DNA of 64,000 nucleotides from Paragyromitra xinjiangensis (Eukaryota > Ascomycota > Pezizomycetes > Pezizales > Discinaceae), in the NCBI GenBank assembly GCA_038503065.1, contig JBCAMK010000012.1, positions 1,178,001 through 1,242,000 on the forward strand. Reading direction: 5' to 3'. A program made the position numbers and the translations under genes. Under the pieces are notes generated by a model. That model was not told where the DNA came from. It did no database searches and was given only the letters and a program-made list of their open reading frames with translations. The first letter of the stretch is position 1. Every line of letters begins with the position of its first letter. Positions 1 through 12,107 of the stretch are shown piece after piece.

Positions 1-1774
1 TTTAGATATATTGCGTTAAGCACGTGGCGGTCTGAAAATTCGTTGTATTTTTCCACCTTGTTCGCACGTACGCACTTGTTTTTTTGTTTTGTTTTTGCTG
101 TGCTGCACTGTTACGTTGGCTGCACTATACTTGTTATCCCCTTACTCTTGAAAATCCCACATCACCATTATCATCACAACCAACTTTCTTCGGATGCCCC
201 CACCAACGAGTTTAGGAGCGACTAGACCCCAGGATTACTTTCTCTTTCCATTCGACTCTTCAGCACGATCCTTCAAGCCTAAAAGCTATAACTGCATCAC
301 GCGGCTTGACAAGCCAACAGATAAGAGTGGTGAGAAACCTGCGGAAGATCGAGTTTCTCTTAGACTCCGTCCTCCAAATCACCATCCTGAAAACTGGGAA
401 AAGATTGGAAAGTGACAACATCTAGAACCTTTCATGCCTTCCGATTGGAATAAAATTCCCCTGGATCCAAAGCATGAGGCCCTCCAAAGCCCCCTTGGAT
501 GATGCTTCATCTTTAGCTCTAACTCCCGGCACTACTGAGAGACTTGGAAAGTGCACGAGGAGCTTAGGGGCCTTTTGATACCTCCGATGCGTTGGTTGTC
601 GATCAACGACATATTTATTCGACTAGAAAAGGATGATGATATGCAGCCGAGGCTTTATGTCAACGAGACAAGACCAAAATCAGAGAAGCCCTGTCCCGCC
701 CCATCTCATTCTATAGGCCTGTCAATCCCATGGGTTCTGAAACTTAGGCCCAACTCCTTGCAGAGAGCTCGGGACTAACGCAATACAGTACCGGGTGATA
801 TTCCATGAATCTCTATCAACAAGGAGATCTCGAAGTCGCTCTATTAGCAATTGCTCGAGGCGTGAACGAAACAGAGTGAAAAGGATGATGAAAGCTACGA
901 AGGTGGGGAAATGGCTGGGAAAAGCGGAGACCAGGTTAAGCTACATGCTCAAGGGATTCTGAAATGCCCTTCGTCTAGACGTATCGCAAGATTCAATCAT
1001 ATATCGTCACTATTAGATATACCGAGAATTATCTCAAAATTTCGCGCAATATTCTCGAGAAATTTTGCCTCGTTGATGCCCCTATGTTCGAGCGATCATA
1101 CAAGCTTAACATGAAACTGTCCACAAGCCTTGTAAGATCGGGCACGTAGATACCGATACTAGGCAGATATCAAACAATATTACTGCATATTTTCAGACTA
1201 GTAGCTTTTTCCCTAGTATAATCATGCTATGCTCATTGAAGCCTACACCAGTGGAGTAAATTAAACTGACAACTGACTTATCAGATCTGTGTATAAATGT
1301 TACATAAGAACCTCCATCGTGAAGGAGCCACAGGCTAACAAAGTACCGCAACCCAGTCTCTACACATCCTTATTCTAGTATAGTTTTACTTTGTTGATTT
1401 GTAATACCCGGACTCAATACTCCTCCTCTTTGATCACACAAATTCACCAGCAATCACTCGCCGGTCTTGGCGGTCTTGGCGGCGGGAGGTTTTTGCCGGC
1501 CTCGGTTGCAGTCTTTACTGATTTTACCCCGGTGTTGGCTACAGACACTCCACAGGCACAATACCCCGGTAGGCTTAGTTCTGATTCATGGAAGGTCCCG
1601 CGCCCGTTGCGTAGCGCTGTCGTTATCCGCCCCGGCGCCTGTGCGCACGGACATCTCTTTTATTCCTTTCTACTTTACCGATAGTTTTTGCTGCCCCACC
1701 ATCCAACCGAATCGCTGAACCGGAAGATACACAGAAATACCAGAATACCATTCGTGAATTAGATCAGCCGGACT
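1..1774. other. Stretch without a supported gene
   Basis: No gene can be supported here. Two short open frames in the same plus-strand register, 194-415 and 551-778, have somewhat protein-like composition, but no splice pair with matching phase joins them and I recognise no domain. They may be remnants of a decayed gene or chance. The last few hundred bases presumably hold the promoter and leader of the gene starting at 1775. Confidence 0.5.
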
Positions 1775-2994
1775 ATGGTGCTTCATAAGAACAGTATGGA
1801 ATTACTCAATCAAAAAATACTTTTGGGTATAAAAAGTGCTAATAAAATGGAATGGTAGAATGGGATCGTAAGGCGACCCGCGCGCATATGAGGAAGTTGA
1901 AGGTTAAGGGCAAAGAAGATGATACGAAGAAGCCTAGGGTTGGGGGTAACGAGAAAGAGGGAAATAGCGGAGTAGTCAACAAACAGGAGTTTCCAAAGCT
2001 ACCAGGGGGTGTTGATGAAGAGGAGGATGATAGCGAGGAAGAGAAGGGGGAGGAGGGAGGCAAGAAGGAAGGTGAAGAGGGCGAATCTGGAGATGAGGAA
2101 GAAGGGGGAGGAGGACAATTTAGTAGACGAAAGATGCAAAGTAATGCATGGAGATACGAACAAGAGGAGGAAGAACCGATACCCGGCGAAGGTGAGTATC
2201 TTGAGATATCACACCGGCTGAAAGTTATTGGCACTGATGCATCTATAGAGCCGGAGGAGCCTGAGCCGGAGCCGGATTATGTTACCATGACGAGAGAACG
2301 GGAAGGCCAGCTAAAGGGCTCTGAAGAAGCTCCAAAGGGGGACTTAGATGAAGAATTCTTGAAAGATTTGCAGGCGCAAAGAAGTAAAGGAGGGAGAAAC
2401 GCATATGGGATAGGTTCCAGTGGAGCGAAGGGGAACGTTGTTAAAGTTGACCGGAAGCAATTTGAGGATGTCACGACGAAAATAGCGAAGCAGTCGACGG
2501 CAGACGCGTTCAGACAAAGATTCGCGCCTAGAAAGGCGAAGCCTCGTGGTGGAGCCGGCGGGGGTGGGGCTACAGGGGGGATCGATCTGGATGAAGACGT
2601 GGATTCGTTCCTGGGAGAATTGAAATTGGACGGTGAGACGAATCCACTCGATTTACCTTTTTGTTTGTTTTTTTCCAGGTTATTTCTAGGACGGTCTCCT
2701 GTTCTACAAATAAGTACAGAGCTGAACCGTTGATTGTTTCTCTGCCGTCTCCTCCCCGTTCCGTGACCTTCTCGTTTTTCTCACTACCGACTCTTCCGTG
2801 TGTTTGTTTTACGGGGGTTCGTTTCGTTGTTTTTGCTGACTGTGGGCCTTGGAGCCCTGAGAGCAGAGATCGCTGCTACTCGCACAGCGGGGTCACGAGA
2901 GATAAGCGGTGGGCTTGGCAGGAGTCGCACCAGTGGAAGTTACGGGCACGACAATGACGATGACTGGTTGGACAGCATGCTTGGTGGAAGGTGA
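1775..2994 (+). CDS. Conserved acidic low-complexity protein, function unknown
   Basis: Three exons, 1775-1793, 1859-2632 and 2867-2994, give a 306-aa protein; all phases match. The first exon is tiny (six codons plus one base). Its intron has donor GTATGG, a GCTAAT branch and a TAG acceptor, and it gives the N-terminus MVLHKNKWDRKATRAHMRKLK-like, rich in basic residues. A start at the in-frame ATG at 1852 is the alternative if the small exon is not used. The body (about residues 40-100) is strongly acidic with Glu/Asp/Gly runs. It is followed by a mixed-charge region, a Gly-rich patch and a short acidic tail ending DDDWLDSMLGGR. There is no membrane segment or catalytic motif. The alternation of a basic head and acidic tracts suggests a nuclear or RNA/ribosome-associated protein, but that is inference only. 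Confidence 0.75.
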
Positions 2995-3623
2995 GGGAAT
3001 TGTGTGAATAATTATATCTGCTACAGTGATTCTATCTGCTACAGTGCCGTTTTTCTTTCTGCATTCGTCGAACAGTTCCCGTGTCTGTGGCCCCTACTTA
3101 GACAAGAGGAGAAGGTAAGGTAGCAGATAGGGAAGGGCGTAGAGAATAATGACAATAATGGCTTGGAGTTCTTTTGGGGGAAGGGGGGGTAACGCGAGGG
3201 GTGGGGGGGAGCATTTACTCGGCGAAGGAAGGATAGAGCGAAAGGGGTGCGTAGAACAATTCTGAGATGAACAGAAAGTGACAACATGACGATGAAAACG
3301 GAAGAGATGAAAGGCGAAGAATAAGGCCAAAACAGTCTGCGATTCAAATAGTGATGAACTTTAAAATAATGAATATTTTGGGTAGAGTGGTGAAGTGGGT
3401 GGTGTGGGGGGGGGGAGGCTTTACCCTAAGGTTCAAACAAGGCTCGTTTCATAGGCGCCCGAAGGGTTGGCGGTTGAGGGAAAGATGAAACACGAAGCCC
3501 CTGGGCCAGGGGAAATACGAAACGCCAGCAACAATGTAGCGAAAAGATCTTCCCCTGTGCCCAAACGCTGGTGTTGCTGAGAGTTGAAAGTCCGAGAGCT
3601 GCTGAGGCTGCTACTGAGCTAAA
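2995..3623. other. Intergenic, no gene seen
   Basis: This holds the 3' flank of the acidic-protein gene. Minus-strand frames here (around 3039-3347) are repetitive in composition and lack any recognisable domain. A G-rich stretch lies near 3400-3416. I see nothing else. Confidence 0.5.
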
Positions 3624-4303
3624 TTGTTTCTAAGTCTGGACCTTTTTTTATTTTCTGGCTGGGATTTCTCTCCAGAGATTTTTGTTTCTATATCGATTTA
3701 TCTCGACCTTTTCCTGGCTCTCTATCCATCTATTTTGTTTGGCTCTTCGCTTCCCCTTCCCTTTTCCTTCTTCCTTTCTTTCTTGTCTCCTTCTCTCTCG
3801 TCTACTTTCCCATCAGATTCTCTCTGTATTCTCTCCCCCAGTCACTTCTCCTCCCCCTCCCCCTTCTCACTCCCCATTTCCCCTTCTCACCCTCGCTCTT
3901 TCTCTTCTCTGCCTAGCTTCCTTTTGCTGCTGCTGCTCCTCTGTCTCTGTTATTATTATTTCCTTCGTCCAAGACCCTCTAAGACGCCTAAGCCCGCTCC
4001 TTCACACTGCAACACCACCTCCACCCCCCCAATAAACCCCCATTCGTCCACTCGTCCATCCCCCCTCCCTTCCCACACTTGACTTGTTCACCCCTCCACC
4101 CCTACCTTTCATTTCTTTTCTCTTCCTTCCTTCCTTCCTTCCTTCCTTCACTCTCCCGCTCGCTTTTTCTCCTCGACTTCACTGCTGCGGATTCGCCTGT
4201 CACTCTCGCTTCTCTTCCCAACATCCGCTGCTGTCTACCGCTTCACCTTTCAGTAATTCATCAAAGCAGGATCGGTTTTCTCTAATTGAACTTTTTATCC
4301 ACA
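3624..4303 (+). promoter_or_regulatory. Long pyrimidine-rich promoter/leader
   Basis: About 680 bases that are overwhelmingly C and T on the plus strand lead directly to the ATG at 4304. CT-rich tracts upstream of the start are typical of strongly transcribed filamentous-fungal genes, and much of this is probably 5' UTR. It includes a TTCC microsatellite. Open frames across it encode only Ser/Phe/Leu/Pro-rich sequence and are not genes. Confidence 0.6.
4123..4149. repeat. TTCC tetranucleotide microsatellite
   Basis: Six to seven tandem TTCC units sit inside the pyrimidine-rich leader of the next gene. Confidence 0.9.
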
Positions 4304-5678
4304 ATGACCACAGAAGCAATATCAGCTCCTCCACCTCCATCTTCAGCTATGGACCTGGACAGGTCACCTTCCATTACCCATGCGACATCAATCGTGGCAG
4401 CGACAGCGACAGCCAAATCAGCCAAATCATTGAGCGCAAGCCCTGGGAAGAATTATTCTTCGTCCAAGAAAGGACTAACAGCTCCCTTGGACGATTCATC
4501 GCGCTCTCCGGATTTGTAAGTTTAATTCTTTGTTTGTTTCGTCTGCTGCCACCACCGCTACGTATGTGTGTGGTCAAGGAAGGCTTCTGACATGTGCGCG
4601 CAATAGGAAACGCAATGAACTGCCAAAGATCATTGTCAAGAAGGAACCTACCTCTCCAGGCCCTCCATCTCGTCACCGCCCGGCGAAACTTAACCTCTCG
4701 AACGCTCCTAACGCCTCTTCTGGCCCCAATGCCGCCGCAACTCCGCGCACTGCTAATGGCAACCTAGCCACAATTCAAGATGTTGGCATGGCTTGCCTTT
4801 CTCCTGGCTTCTCAACGCAGGACCCAACAATGCGCGAGCAACTCCAGCGTAGCATATCAGTGCGCGAACAGCAACGTTCCATCATTGAATCGCGGCTTCA
4901 GCGGCACGCAAAGCAAGGCCCTAACGCAGAGCCTAATTCGAGAGCTGACCGTGAGGAACCTGCATCTGCATCTGCATCTGCACGTGATCGGGGTGATCGA
5001 GGAAGCGACCGGTCCACCCATACTCCTCGGCGAAGACCTCCGAATAGTCTGACCATTGTTCCTCCACCACACCGGGCATTTGCTCACGAGCGTGTTGTGC
5101 AATCAGCTCCTCTTCACCAAAGTTTCACAGGTAGACATCACCCATTGCCGCCATCTCACCATAACCCGCAACACCACCCTCAAAACCAAGAGGTGAACCG
5201 CCTACCACCCATCACAGATGTATTTGGACCCAATCGCTTGGATTCAGCTCGTGGTATAAGGCCCCAGGATGAGGCCGCTAACCGGCAGTACTACCCTACT
5301 TCACGACCGTCTTATCCTTCGCCAAATCACGTAACATACTCCCGGCCACGCGAGCACCGTTCCGCTGAGGAGGCCATTGCGAATATGTCAGGAGGCCGTG
5401 AAGATTTGCTACCGCGGATAATCCATTACGGAGGTCACCAGCCGCCTACGCCACCCAGCCCCCCGCAAGCGCCAGCCCATACGCCTTCTAAGCTGATGGT
5501 CAACGGAGTCCACGAGCACCCACCGCATTCAGGAGGCACGAAGCGAAGACGAACAAGGGAAGATTATGAAGAACGTGATGGAAGCTGTGGAAGTGAAGAC
5601 AGTCCAGACGCTAAGCGGAGAAAGAAGGAGGAATTCTTAGCCTTATGCGCGAGGGCATGGGAACTATTCCATTCGTAA
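4304..5678 (+). CDS. Conserved Pro/Ser/His-rich nuclear-type protein, unknown function
   Basis: Two exons, 4304-4515 and 4607-5678, give 427 aa (donor GTAAGT, branch CTGAC, acceptor TAG, phase 2). The start ATG has an ACA context and follows the CT-rich leader. The N-terminal 70 residues are Ser/Ala-rich. The exon junction leads into a short basic segment ending IIVKKEPTSPGPPSRHRPAKL, which contains a sumoylation-like VKKEP motif. Next comes a predicted helix with Arg/Gln (MREQLQRSISVREQQRSIIE), then a long disordered Pro/His/Ser region. The C-terminus has a KRRRTREDYEERD-type basic patch and ends in a compact helix, KEEFLALCARAWELFHS, that looks like the conserved core. Composition and two basic clusters suggest a nuclear regulator; no DNA-binding domain is visible. 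Confidence 0.85.
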
Positions 5679-7475
5679 GACAATAGCCGGGAGCTATAGT
5701 TTTCTTCCATCAGATTTTATTCTCGATTCCCATCTTCTTTGATTGATCTTGTGATTCTATCATTCTTGTATCTCATTTTTCGACTTAACTTTTGTTTCGT
5801 TTTTTTGTTTATTTCGAGTTTTCCTTTTTGGTCGGGGTACTGGGACTGGGACTGGGACTGGGACTGGGCTGGGCGGTACGAAGGAGTCGGGAAGTCCGGG
5901 GGCGCTGATTGATCTGGCTATACTCGAGGTTTATGAGGTCCGGGTTTTCGTTATTTCCTCTAACGCTGATACGCGAGAACGGTTGTTAAGCGTGGGACGA
6001 AAAAGCTGCTGGACGGGTAGGGATCTAAGTGTTGGTTCGGATATCGGCTATCGTTATTATTTCTTATCTTTTTCATGTACAAGGAGTTCCTATTTTGTTA
6101 TATTCATACCCTGTCCCTTTTATATCTGTTTTTCTTTTCACCCTCTAAAGTGGGTAATAATGGGGAGGATCTTGGCTATTGCCATTTATGTTGCTTGGAG
6201 ACCTTACCCTTCTCTCACCTTTTCCTTGGAAGTTTTCCTCTTGGGCCATATACATTACTATTATTCTCACAAACACCCACCCACCATTTCACCCTATTCT
6301 ATTCATTATTTCTTAAAGTATCCTTTTGGATGTCTTTCGCTTTCTTGATCTTTCCCTTTTTTTTTTCCTTTAGGTTTTACTGTTTCTGGATTATGGAATT
6401 GGACAGGATGGCGTTGCGCTAGGATGACGGCAACGGGGGAAGTACAGTACGGGTAGGGAATGTGGGATGGGGAGGGGTAGGGACTCTACAGTACTGCTGG
6501 TCTGGGATGTGGAATTCAAAACGGATTTATATGTTCAAGTCTCAAGATTCTCTTCCTTAAGCGATGATAGTATGTCATGTCCAGGCACCTAGGATGTTAT
6601 ATTCAGGATACTTATACTTTAATCCTCCCAGGAATTTTCCTTTAGTTACCCTGCCAACCAACACATACGAGTGATGGCCCATGAATATATATGGATTTTT
6701 CAACCTAACTTTTAGGCTGCAACAAGCGAATCTCACTCGCGCCTTAGGCTAATTTCCATGTCCAACCTCTGAAAACTTTTAGGACGAGTGACAGGTACGG
6801 GCATGGTGATGTTAATGATATACAATTTACTACAGGAACCCCAAGCATTCCTTTCGAGAGAAAAAACAATACGTTTTCCCTCTTTGGCCATTCCCTTTTC
6901 CGATTTGGCCTCTCCCTCCACTTCCTATGCAATTTTGGAGGACACTCCATAATCTACCCCCATTGGTTTGCGCAAAAAGAAACTCCAAAAAACCCCCCAA
7001 CAGACCTAATATACAAACACCTCCAACGAAAAAAAAGGCAAGGTGGGAGACCCTAAAATGCAAGAGAAATAAAAGAAATAGAACAAGCCCAGTACTAGTA
7101 CAAGAAAATGGAGGGAAAAAATAAAAGAACCGCGCGCGCCGATTGTTTGTACCTGTCTTTTCTGACAAATCAAGTAACAAGATGCAAAGAAAACTAAGAA
7201 AAGAGACAAGAATAACGGACGAATACCAACTCCTTCGACGAAATTCGCGTAGGAGAGATATAGCCTAACTAACCTACATTCCCGGAGAGCAAAAAATAAA
7301 GGCGGGGAAGCGAGTAGGGATGTGTGGAAAATGACTAAAAGCAGAGACCCAAAGGCTAACCCATGGGAATGATAAATAATATATACCGGAAAAAAGAGAA
7401 AGAGGAAATTTCTGACCAAAATGGGCATTAAACTGTAGTTGTTTCGAGAAAAGCAGAGAGACGAATTGCCCTCAC
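5679..7475. other. Convergent intergenic region
   Basis: This lies between the 3' ends of the upstream plus-strand gene and EPL1. It contains a T-rich 3' flank, a hexanucleotide repeat at 5841-5868 and A-rich sequence around 7000-7130. Open frames on both strands (up to 140 aa) are Phe/Leu-rich translations of T-rich DNA without domain signals. No gene is supported. Confidence 0.55.
5841..5868. repeat. TGGGAC hexanucleotide tandem repeat
   Basis: Four tandem TGGGAC units plus a partial copy occur about 160 bases after the stop codon of the preceding gene, flanked on each side by GGTAC. Confidence 0.9.
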
Positions 7476-9877
7476 TTAGCGCCGAACCTGGTTGCTATTG
7501 GGGTTGAGGCTAGGTGAACCATGACCATTCACCATCATGGCCTGAGGGGCTGGATGCGGATGCTGATTCATCATTGGGTACTGGCCACCATTGACCATAC
7601 GATGTTGATTATGTTGCGATTGCTGATACTGCGACTGTTGCTGCAGCTGAACACTAGACATGCCCGGATGCTGCTGCCCGTTCGCCATTTGCGACTGCGC
7701 GTTGACCATGGATCCTTGGCTTGCTTGAGCCAACGCGGGGGACCCCATCATTGGCGGACGACGTTGAGGGTGATGGTAGACTGGGGTATGTTGGGTCGAC
7801 TCAGGTGGAGGCGAGAGCATACGGGCTCGATATTGTATATTACTATAACAGTATTTTAGTGTGAAAAGCCATGTTATACTGACGGAGGAGGAACTTACGC
7901 ATCGCTATTTATATCCACATGGTATACAGGAGGATAGCCATCTTCTTCCCGATCATACTTCATGCGATCGTAAACGAATTTCATGTGCTCATTAGCGTTT
8001 TCTTCCACTTCAGGAAGTGGATCAAATGCCGGCCACCGTCGATCAATACGGATACGTCCGCCACGTCCAACTCTCCGGCGAAAAGTTGATACATCTCGGG
8101 AAAGTATCCGCTTTGGGGAGGCCTGGACGACAGAGACATGTCTCTGAGCCTGTCGTTGGCTAGGACTTGAATCCGGCGAGGATTCAGCAGACTCAGCAGA
8201 CGGTGGAGGGCTTGGGAGGTAGTAGGTTTGGACAGCACAGAAAGTAGCATTAGGGCCCGCCGGTATTGGGGTTTCGCGCTCGAACAATACCTCCTGAGGA
8301 AAAGTTAGAATTGACACTACCACGCGCAATGTGTTTCAGGAAAAACAAACCCCAATTAGGTCGACAACGTTATACTTGGGAACAGCTCTCGAATTCCGTA
8401 ATTCGAGATAGCGTTCTGTATATGCTTTCTCTGCATCAAGCTTGACACCTGATAGCTGCCTGAGATCCGCCTCTGCTGGTTTTCCATCCTGGCGTATCGG
8501 TATCCTGACGGTCGGAGGGGCTGTCGGGTCTGGAACTCTTTTCTTCTGCTATCGGAGGTAGGTCAGCACCAAGTACCTAATATAAACACTATCCTTCTGA
8601 TACATACCCTGTGATATACAAGATCGTCATCATCTCCTCGGAGCCCCAGCTTCCTTTTCGTTGCTATTAAGGTACGACGGTGTTCAAATATTTGGGCTTC
8701 GTACTGAAATCCACTCTTCCGCATAGTTTCACGCTGCAAAACATCCTTGACAAGATTCCGAGCAGTATCAAGATCCTGTCGTAATTTCTTGACCTTGTCG
8801 GTGCTCTGAGCGTCCGTTCTTCGGGTCTTTCGGACCTGTCGAACTTCACGGCGGCGGAAACAAACATATGGATCACCATCATCTTTTTCATTACCTTGCT
8901 CAAACTACACACCTCATCAGCTCTTGGGAGGATAATGCATAGAGGAAACATTAAAAATACCTTTAAAACGGGAATAATGGCACGTCCTTCTCGAGCAATC
9001 TTTTGCTCTTTCCAATGTTGGTATATATGCTTTGTAAATGACCTCAACTTTTCACTGATGGCGCCATCGAAAGACGTCTCCATTTCTTCATACGAGAGTA
9101 TATTCGTGACATCTATCGACAGAAATGGTTGCCGTTGTTGGGCTGTATTCTCAAAATGATCCATGATGAGTTCAAAATCGTCTATTTTGCATTGGGGGCT
9201 GTTTGAACGCTTGGCAGCCTGGTTCATTTTTTCAAGGTACCCTTCATCCTCGGCCGACATACAATATGCGGTGCCGCTACAGTCTTCAACTGTGGACGAA
9301 AACCGAATGTAGCTCGCCGGCCGATCGAAACGCCGTGGATAAAGTGATTCATATTGCCGAACCTCGATCTCAGCAGTATTGGGAGTCGGGATAAAGATTT
9401 GTGTAACTTTCGCGCCAACAACTGCAGCTTGTGAGGCTGATATAGCAGCTTGAAGATGGTGTTCCTACATCCCGGGAAACGGCACCATTAGCTATGAGCG
9501 TTCAGAACATAGTAATGTAATAAAAAAATTGATAAAATGAACACATGTGATAAAAAGACATATATAATCGAAATTCAAGACATCCAATCATTTTTCTCTA
9601 TCAAACAACGGCTAGTTTTGGGGATGGTATTGCATATCGAAACTTTCTTGTTGCGGAAAAGAAACCATCGGCTGAGAGTTCTAAAAATAGAATCGGAGAG
9701 GAGAAGAAGACAACGCACGATTTCTTCCTGACGCTCAACGCCCGTCTCTATCTGTGGAATATTCCTCTGAGCATCGTCGTCTACAGAATCTATCTGATTC
9801 TCTCGTAGGACGGCCAGGGACTGCTTCGTTGACAATTTTCGCGTCCTGAAGCGATTCCCTGCGCCCGACCGAGTCAT
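7476..9877 (-). CDS. epl1: Enhancer of polycomb-like protein 1 (NuA4 complex subunit)
   Basis: Six exons on the minus strand, 9719-9877, 8961-9464, 8608-8904, 8351-8548, 7899-8293 and 7476-7842, give 639 aa with consistent phases. The protein is the Epl1 scaffold of the NuA4/piccolo histone H4/H2A acetyltransferase, which anchors Esa1, Yng2 and Eaf6 and contacts the nucleosome. The sequence shows the family's EPcA region: the basic N-terminus (about residues 1-20), LAVLRENQ, ETGVERQEE joining EHHLQAAISASQAA, IPTPNT, YIRFSSTVEDC (about residue 95), MSAEDEGYLEKMN, and the strongly conserved DDGDPYVCFRRREVRQVRKT after the second intron. The C-terminal 110 residues are Gln/Met/Pro-rich. Length is close to other filamentous ascomycete Epl1 proteins. 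The gene is divergent from calcineurin B. Confidence 0.96.
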
Positions 9878-10354
9878 GGTGGCGACTCAGACGCGAAAAA
9901 ATCGTTCTGGTGATATTAGGTTCAGGTGAAAGAGCGAAGTTTGGAGTTTGATGGATCAGGGGGGGATGTAATGGAAATCGATGGTTTTTTGCGGTCGCAA
10001 GGGCTGGAAGAATCGTCGCGACCCCTATTCCTGTGGTGTTGAGGTCGGTCTCTGCCACTAAGCAAAGCCTTGTTTGGCTGTATTGCATGGTGTTGTGGTG
10101 GAGACGCACGTATGCGCTAGTCTCAAAGAGGAAAGGTCGATAATTCTAGGCCACTAGTCTTGGCAAAATCGTTCTCAAAGATTCGCCCTCTTTGGTTATG
10201 CGATGCCCAGATATACTATGGTACAGGTTGCTGTTGCAGCTCCCGTCCAACGCCCATCACAAGTCAACAGCAACAGTATCAATAGCAACCCCGCCATCCT
10301 GAACACTAGCCTCACTACCATCGATTTCCCTCCTACTCGCTACATTTAGCAGCC
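9878..10354. promoter_or_regulatory. Divergent promoter region of EPL1 and calcineurin B
   Basis: Only 477 bases separate the two start codons, so both promoters and leaders must lie here. A minus-strand frame of 124 codons overlaps it, but its composition does not suggest a protein. No convincing TATA box stands out. Confidence 0.6.
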
Positions 10355-11286
10355 ATGGGCCAGAACCCTTCTCAGATTATGGATAACATTGTGTCCGGGT
10401 CGAATTGTGCGTCTATGCTTCTGCTACCCCCGCCCCTGGCAAGCTATGTTCACGGGGCTACAACTAACAAGGCTGCACAGTCGACCGTGACGAGGTGGAC
10501 CGGTTGCGGAAAAGGTTCATGAAGCTGGATAAGGTGTGCTCCTGATTTTATTTTCTCCCCGGCAGTTTAGAGGGAGGTGGGAGGTCTCATTGCGGGGTCG
10601 AAAAACTATGCAGGACAACTCTGGTACCATCGAACGCGAGGAATTCCTGAGTCTTCCCCAGGTCTCTTCCAATCCACTTGCTACCAGGTTAGTCGCACTG
10701 TGCACTTTTTTGCTCCTGCTAGTTGCGAGACACAGCGCTTACAAACCGGACCCCACAGGATGATTGCCATCTTTGATGAAGATGGTGGCGGAGATGTTGA
10801 CTTCCAAGAGTTTGTGTCCGGCCTGAGTGCTTTCTCAAGCAAGGGGAATAAGGAGGAAAAGCTCCGCTTTGCCTTCAAGGTCTACGACATAGATAGAGAC
10901 GGCTACATCTCCAATGGCGAGCTATTCATTGTGCTTAAGATGATGGTTGGGAGCAATCTCAAAGATCAGCAATTACAGCAGGTACGTTCCAGCTCCAGAA
11001 TATTTAGCCCCCTGCAGCTTTCCCACGCCTAAGATTCCAAATCCCACCACCCCATCCATCCACACCACCCACACCATCACACACGCGCACGTGCCTAAGA
11101 GTAAATATATTGAAAAACGAGGCTTTCCGCTAATGTATGTCTCACAATCTCTATTTTCAGATCGTTGACAAAACAATGATGGAGGCCGACGAGGACTTGG
11201 ACGGCAAGATCAGCTTTGAGGAATTTTGCAAGATGGTGGAGAATACGGATGTCTCTATGAGCATGATGACTCTAGATTCGTTTTAG
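10355..11286 (+). CDS. cnb1: Calcineurin regulatory subunit B
   Basis: Five exons, 10355-10406, 10481-10533, 10614-10687, 10759-10981 and 11161-11286, encode 175 aa, the normal family length. The protein binds calcium and activates the catalytic subunit of the Ser/Thr phosphatase calcineurin, which signals in calcium, cell-wall and stress responses. The N-terminus MGQNPSQ is a classic N-myristoylation site. Four complete EF-hand loops are visible: residues 34-45, 66-77, 103-114 and 144-155, each with Asp at position 1 and Glu at position 12. Introns are frequent near the start, as in other fungal CNB1 genes. It is divergent from EPL1 and convergent with the next minus-strand gene. Confidence 0.98.
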
Positions 11287-12107
11287 GCGACTGGTGGTTT
11301 TTATAAATGCTGCGTAATGATTCTTTAGAAAAGTCTCAGTGTGCTTTTTTAGTTTTTTTTTGGGGGCTTTCTAGCGCATTGTTTCTGTCCTCGTGAATTG
11401 TGAATCAACTGACGAAAGTCATGTTTTTTTCTTTCCTTTTTCTTTTCTTTTTCTGCTTTTGATGGATTGGTGTTCCGGAACCAAGGTTATCCCGTATGAT
11501 ACCCATCATTTCCCAATGTTTTTCGCTTCCCCAAGTAGAGAAGCCACTAAGCACCGATCGCCATCATGAGGCGGCAAGACCAGGATCATCGATACGGAAG
11601 ATTCGCCTTCCTTTGCATTTCGCCTCAAATTTGATTGTTTAGTAGGAGTTCGTGCTACCATCCAACCCTTATGCTAACCATGAATACTCTCGCGTCTATT
11701 GATCAATCAGTGCGTATTCAGCGCGCTTGTTTCCGGTGAATTGTTTTTGTTTACATACATTGATAACGTTTACAGCTAATATGCGGGAAAAAAAATTCAA
11801 ACAATATACCCCATACCATTCCCCTCCCCTTTCCCCTTTCCTGATAATACATACAAATACATGCGCGATAATCTATAACCCCAGTAAAACTCCACGACAG
11901 GTACCGACCCCAACACCGATTTAGACCCCCAAAATCCGAAACATCTATCATGCTTGTAAAAAAAAAATATAATGAGCGACTGCAAGATTACAAAAGAAAA
12001 TGTTTAAAAATACTGCAAAGAGTGTTGTTATATTGTCGTCAACTTAGTATTCGATGAGATGGCTAATTGCTGTCCCAGGCCGGGGGTTCCAAAGACGCGA
12101 ATCGTGT
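11287..12107. other. Tail-to-tail intergenic region
   Basis: This holds the 3' flanks of calcineurin B (T-rich, 11300-11460) and of the minus-strand gene ending at 12108. Short open frames near 11730-11990 carry no domain. I see no gene. Confidence 0.6.

Noticed and set aside
3428..3442. GGTTCAAAC resembling a tRNA B box
   Set aside because: The flanking bases do not pair to form a T-stem, and no upstream A box at suitable spacing was seen.
3624..4285. Plus-strand open frames in the CT-rich leader
   Set aside because: Translations are almost only Ser, Phe, Leu and Pro, as expected from a C/T tract, with no protein character.
7006..7428. Minus-strand 140-codon frame upstream of the EPL1 stop
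   Set aside because: A Phe/Leu-rich translation of T-rich DNA in a convergent 3' region, with no domain and no splice support.
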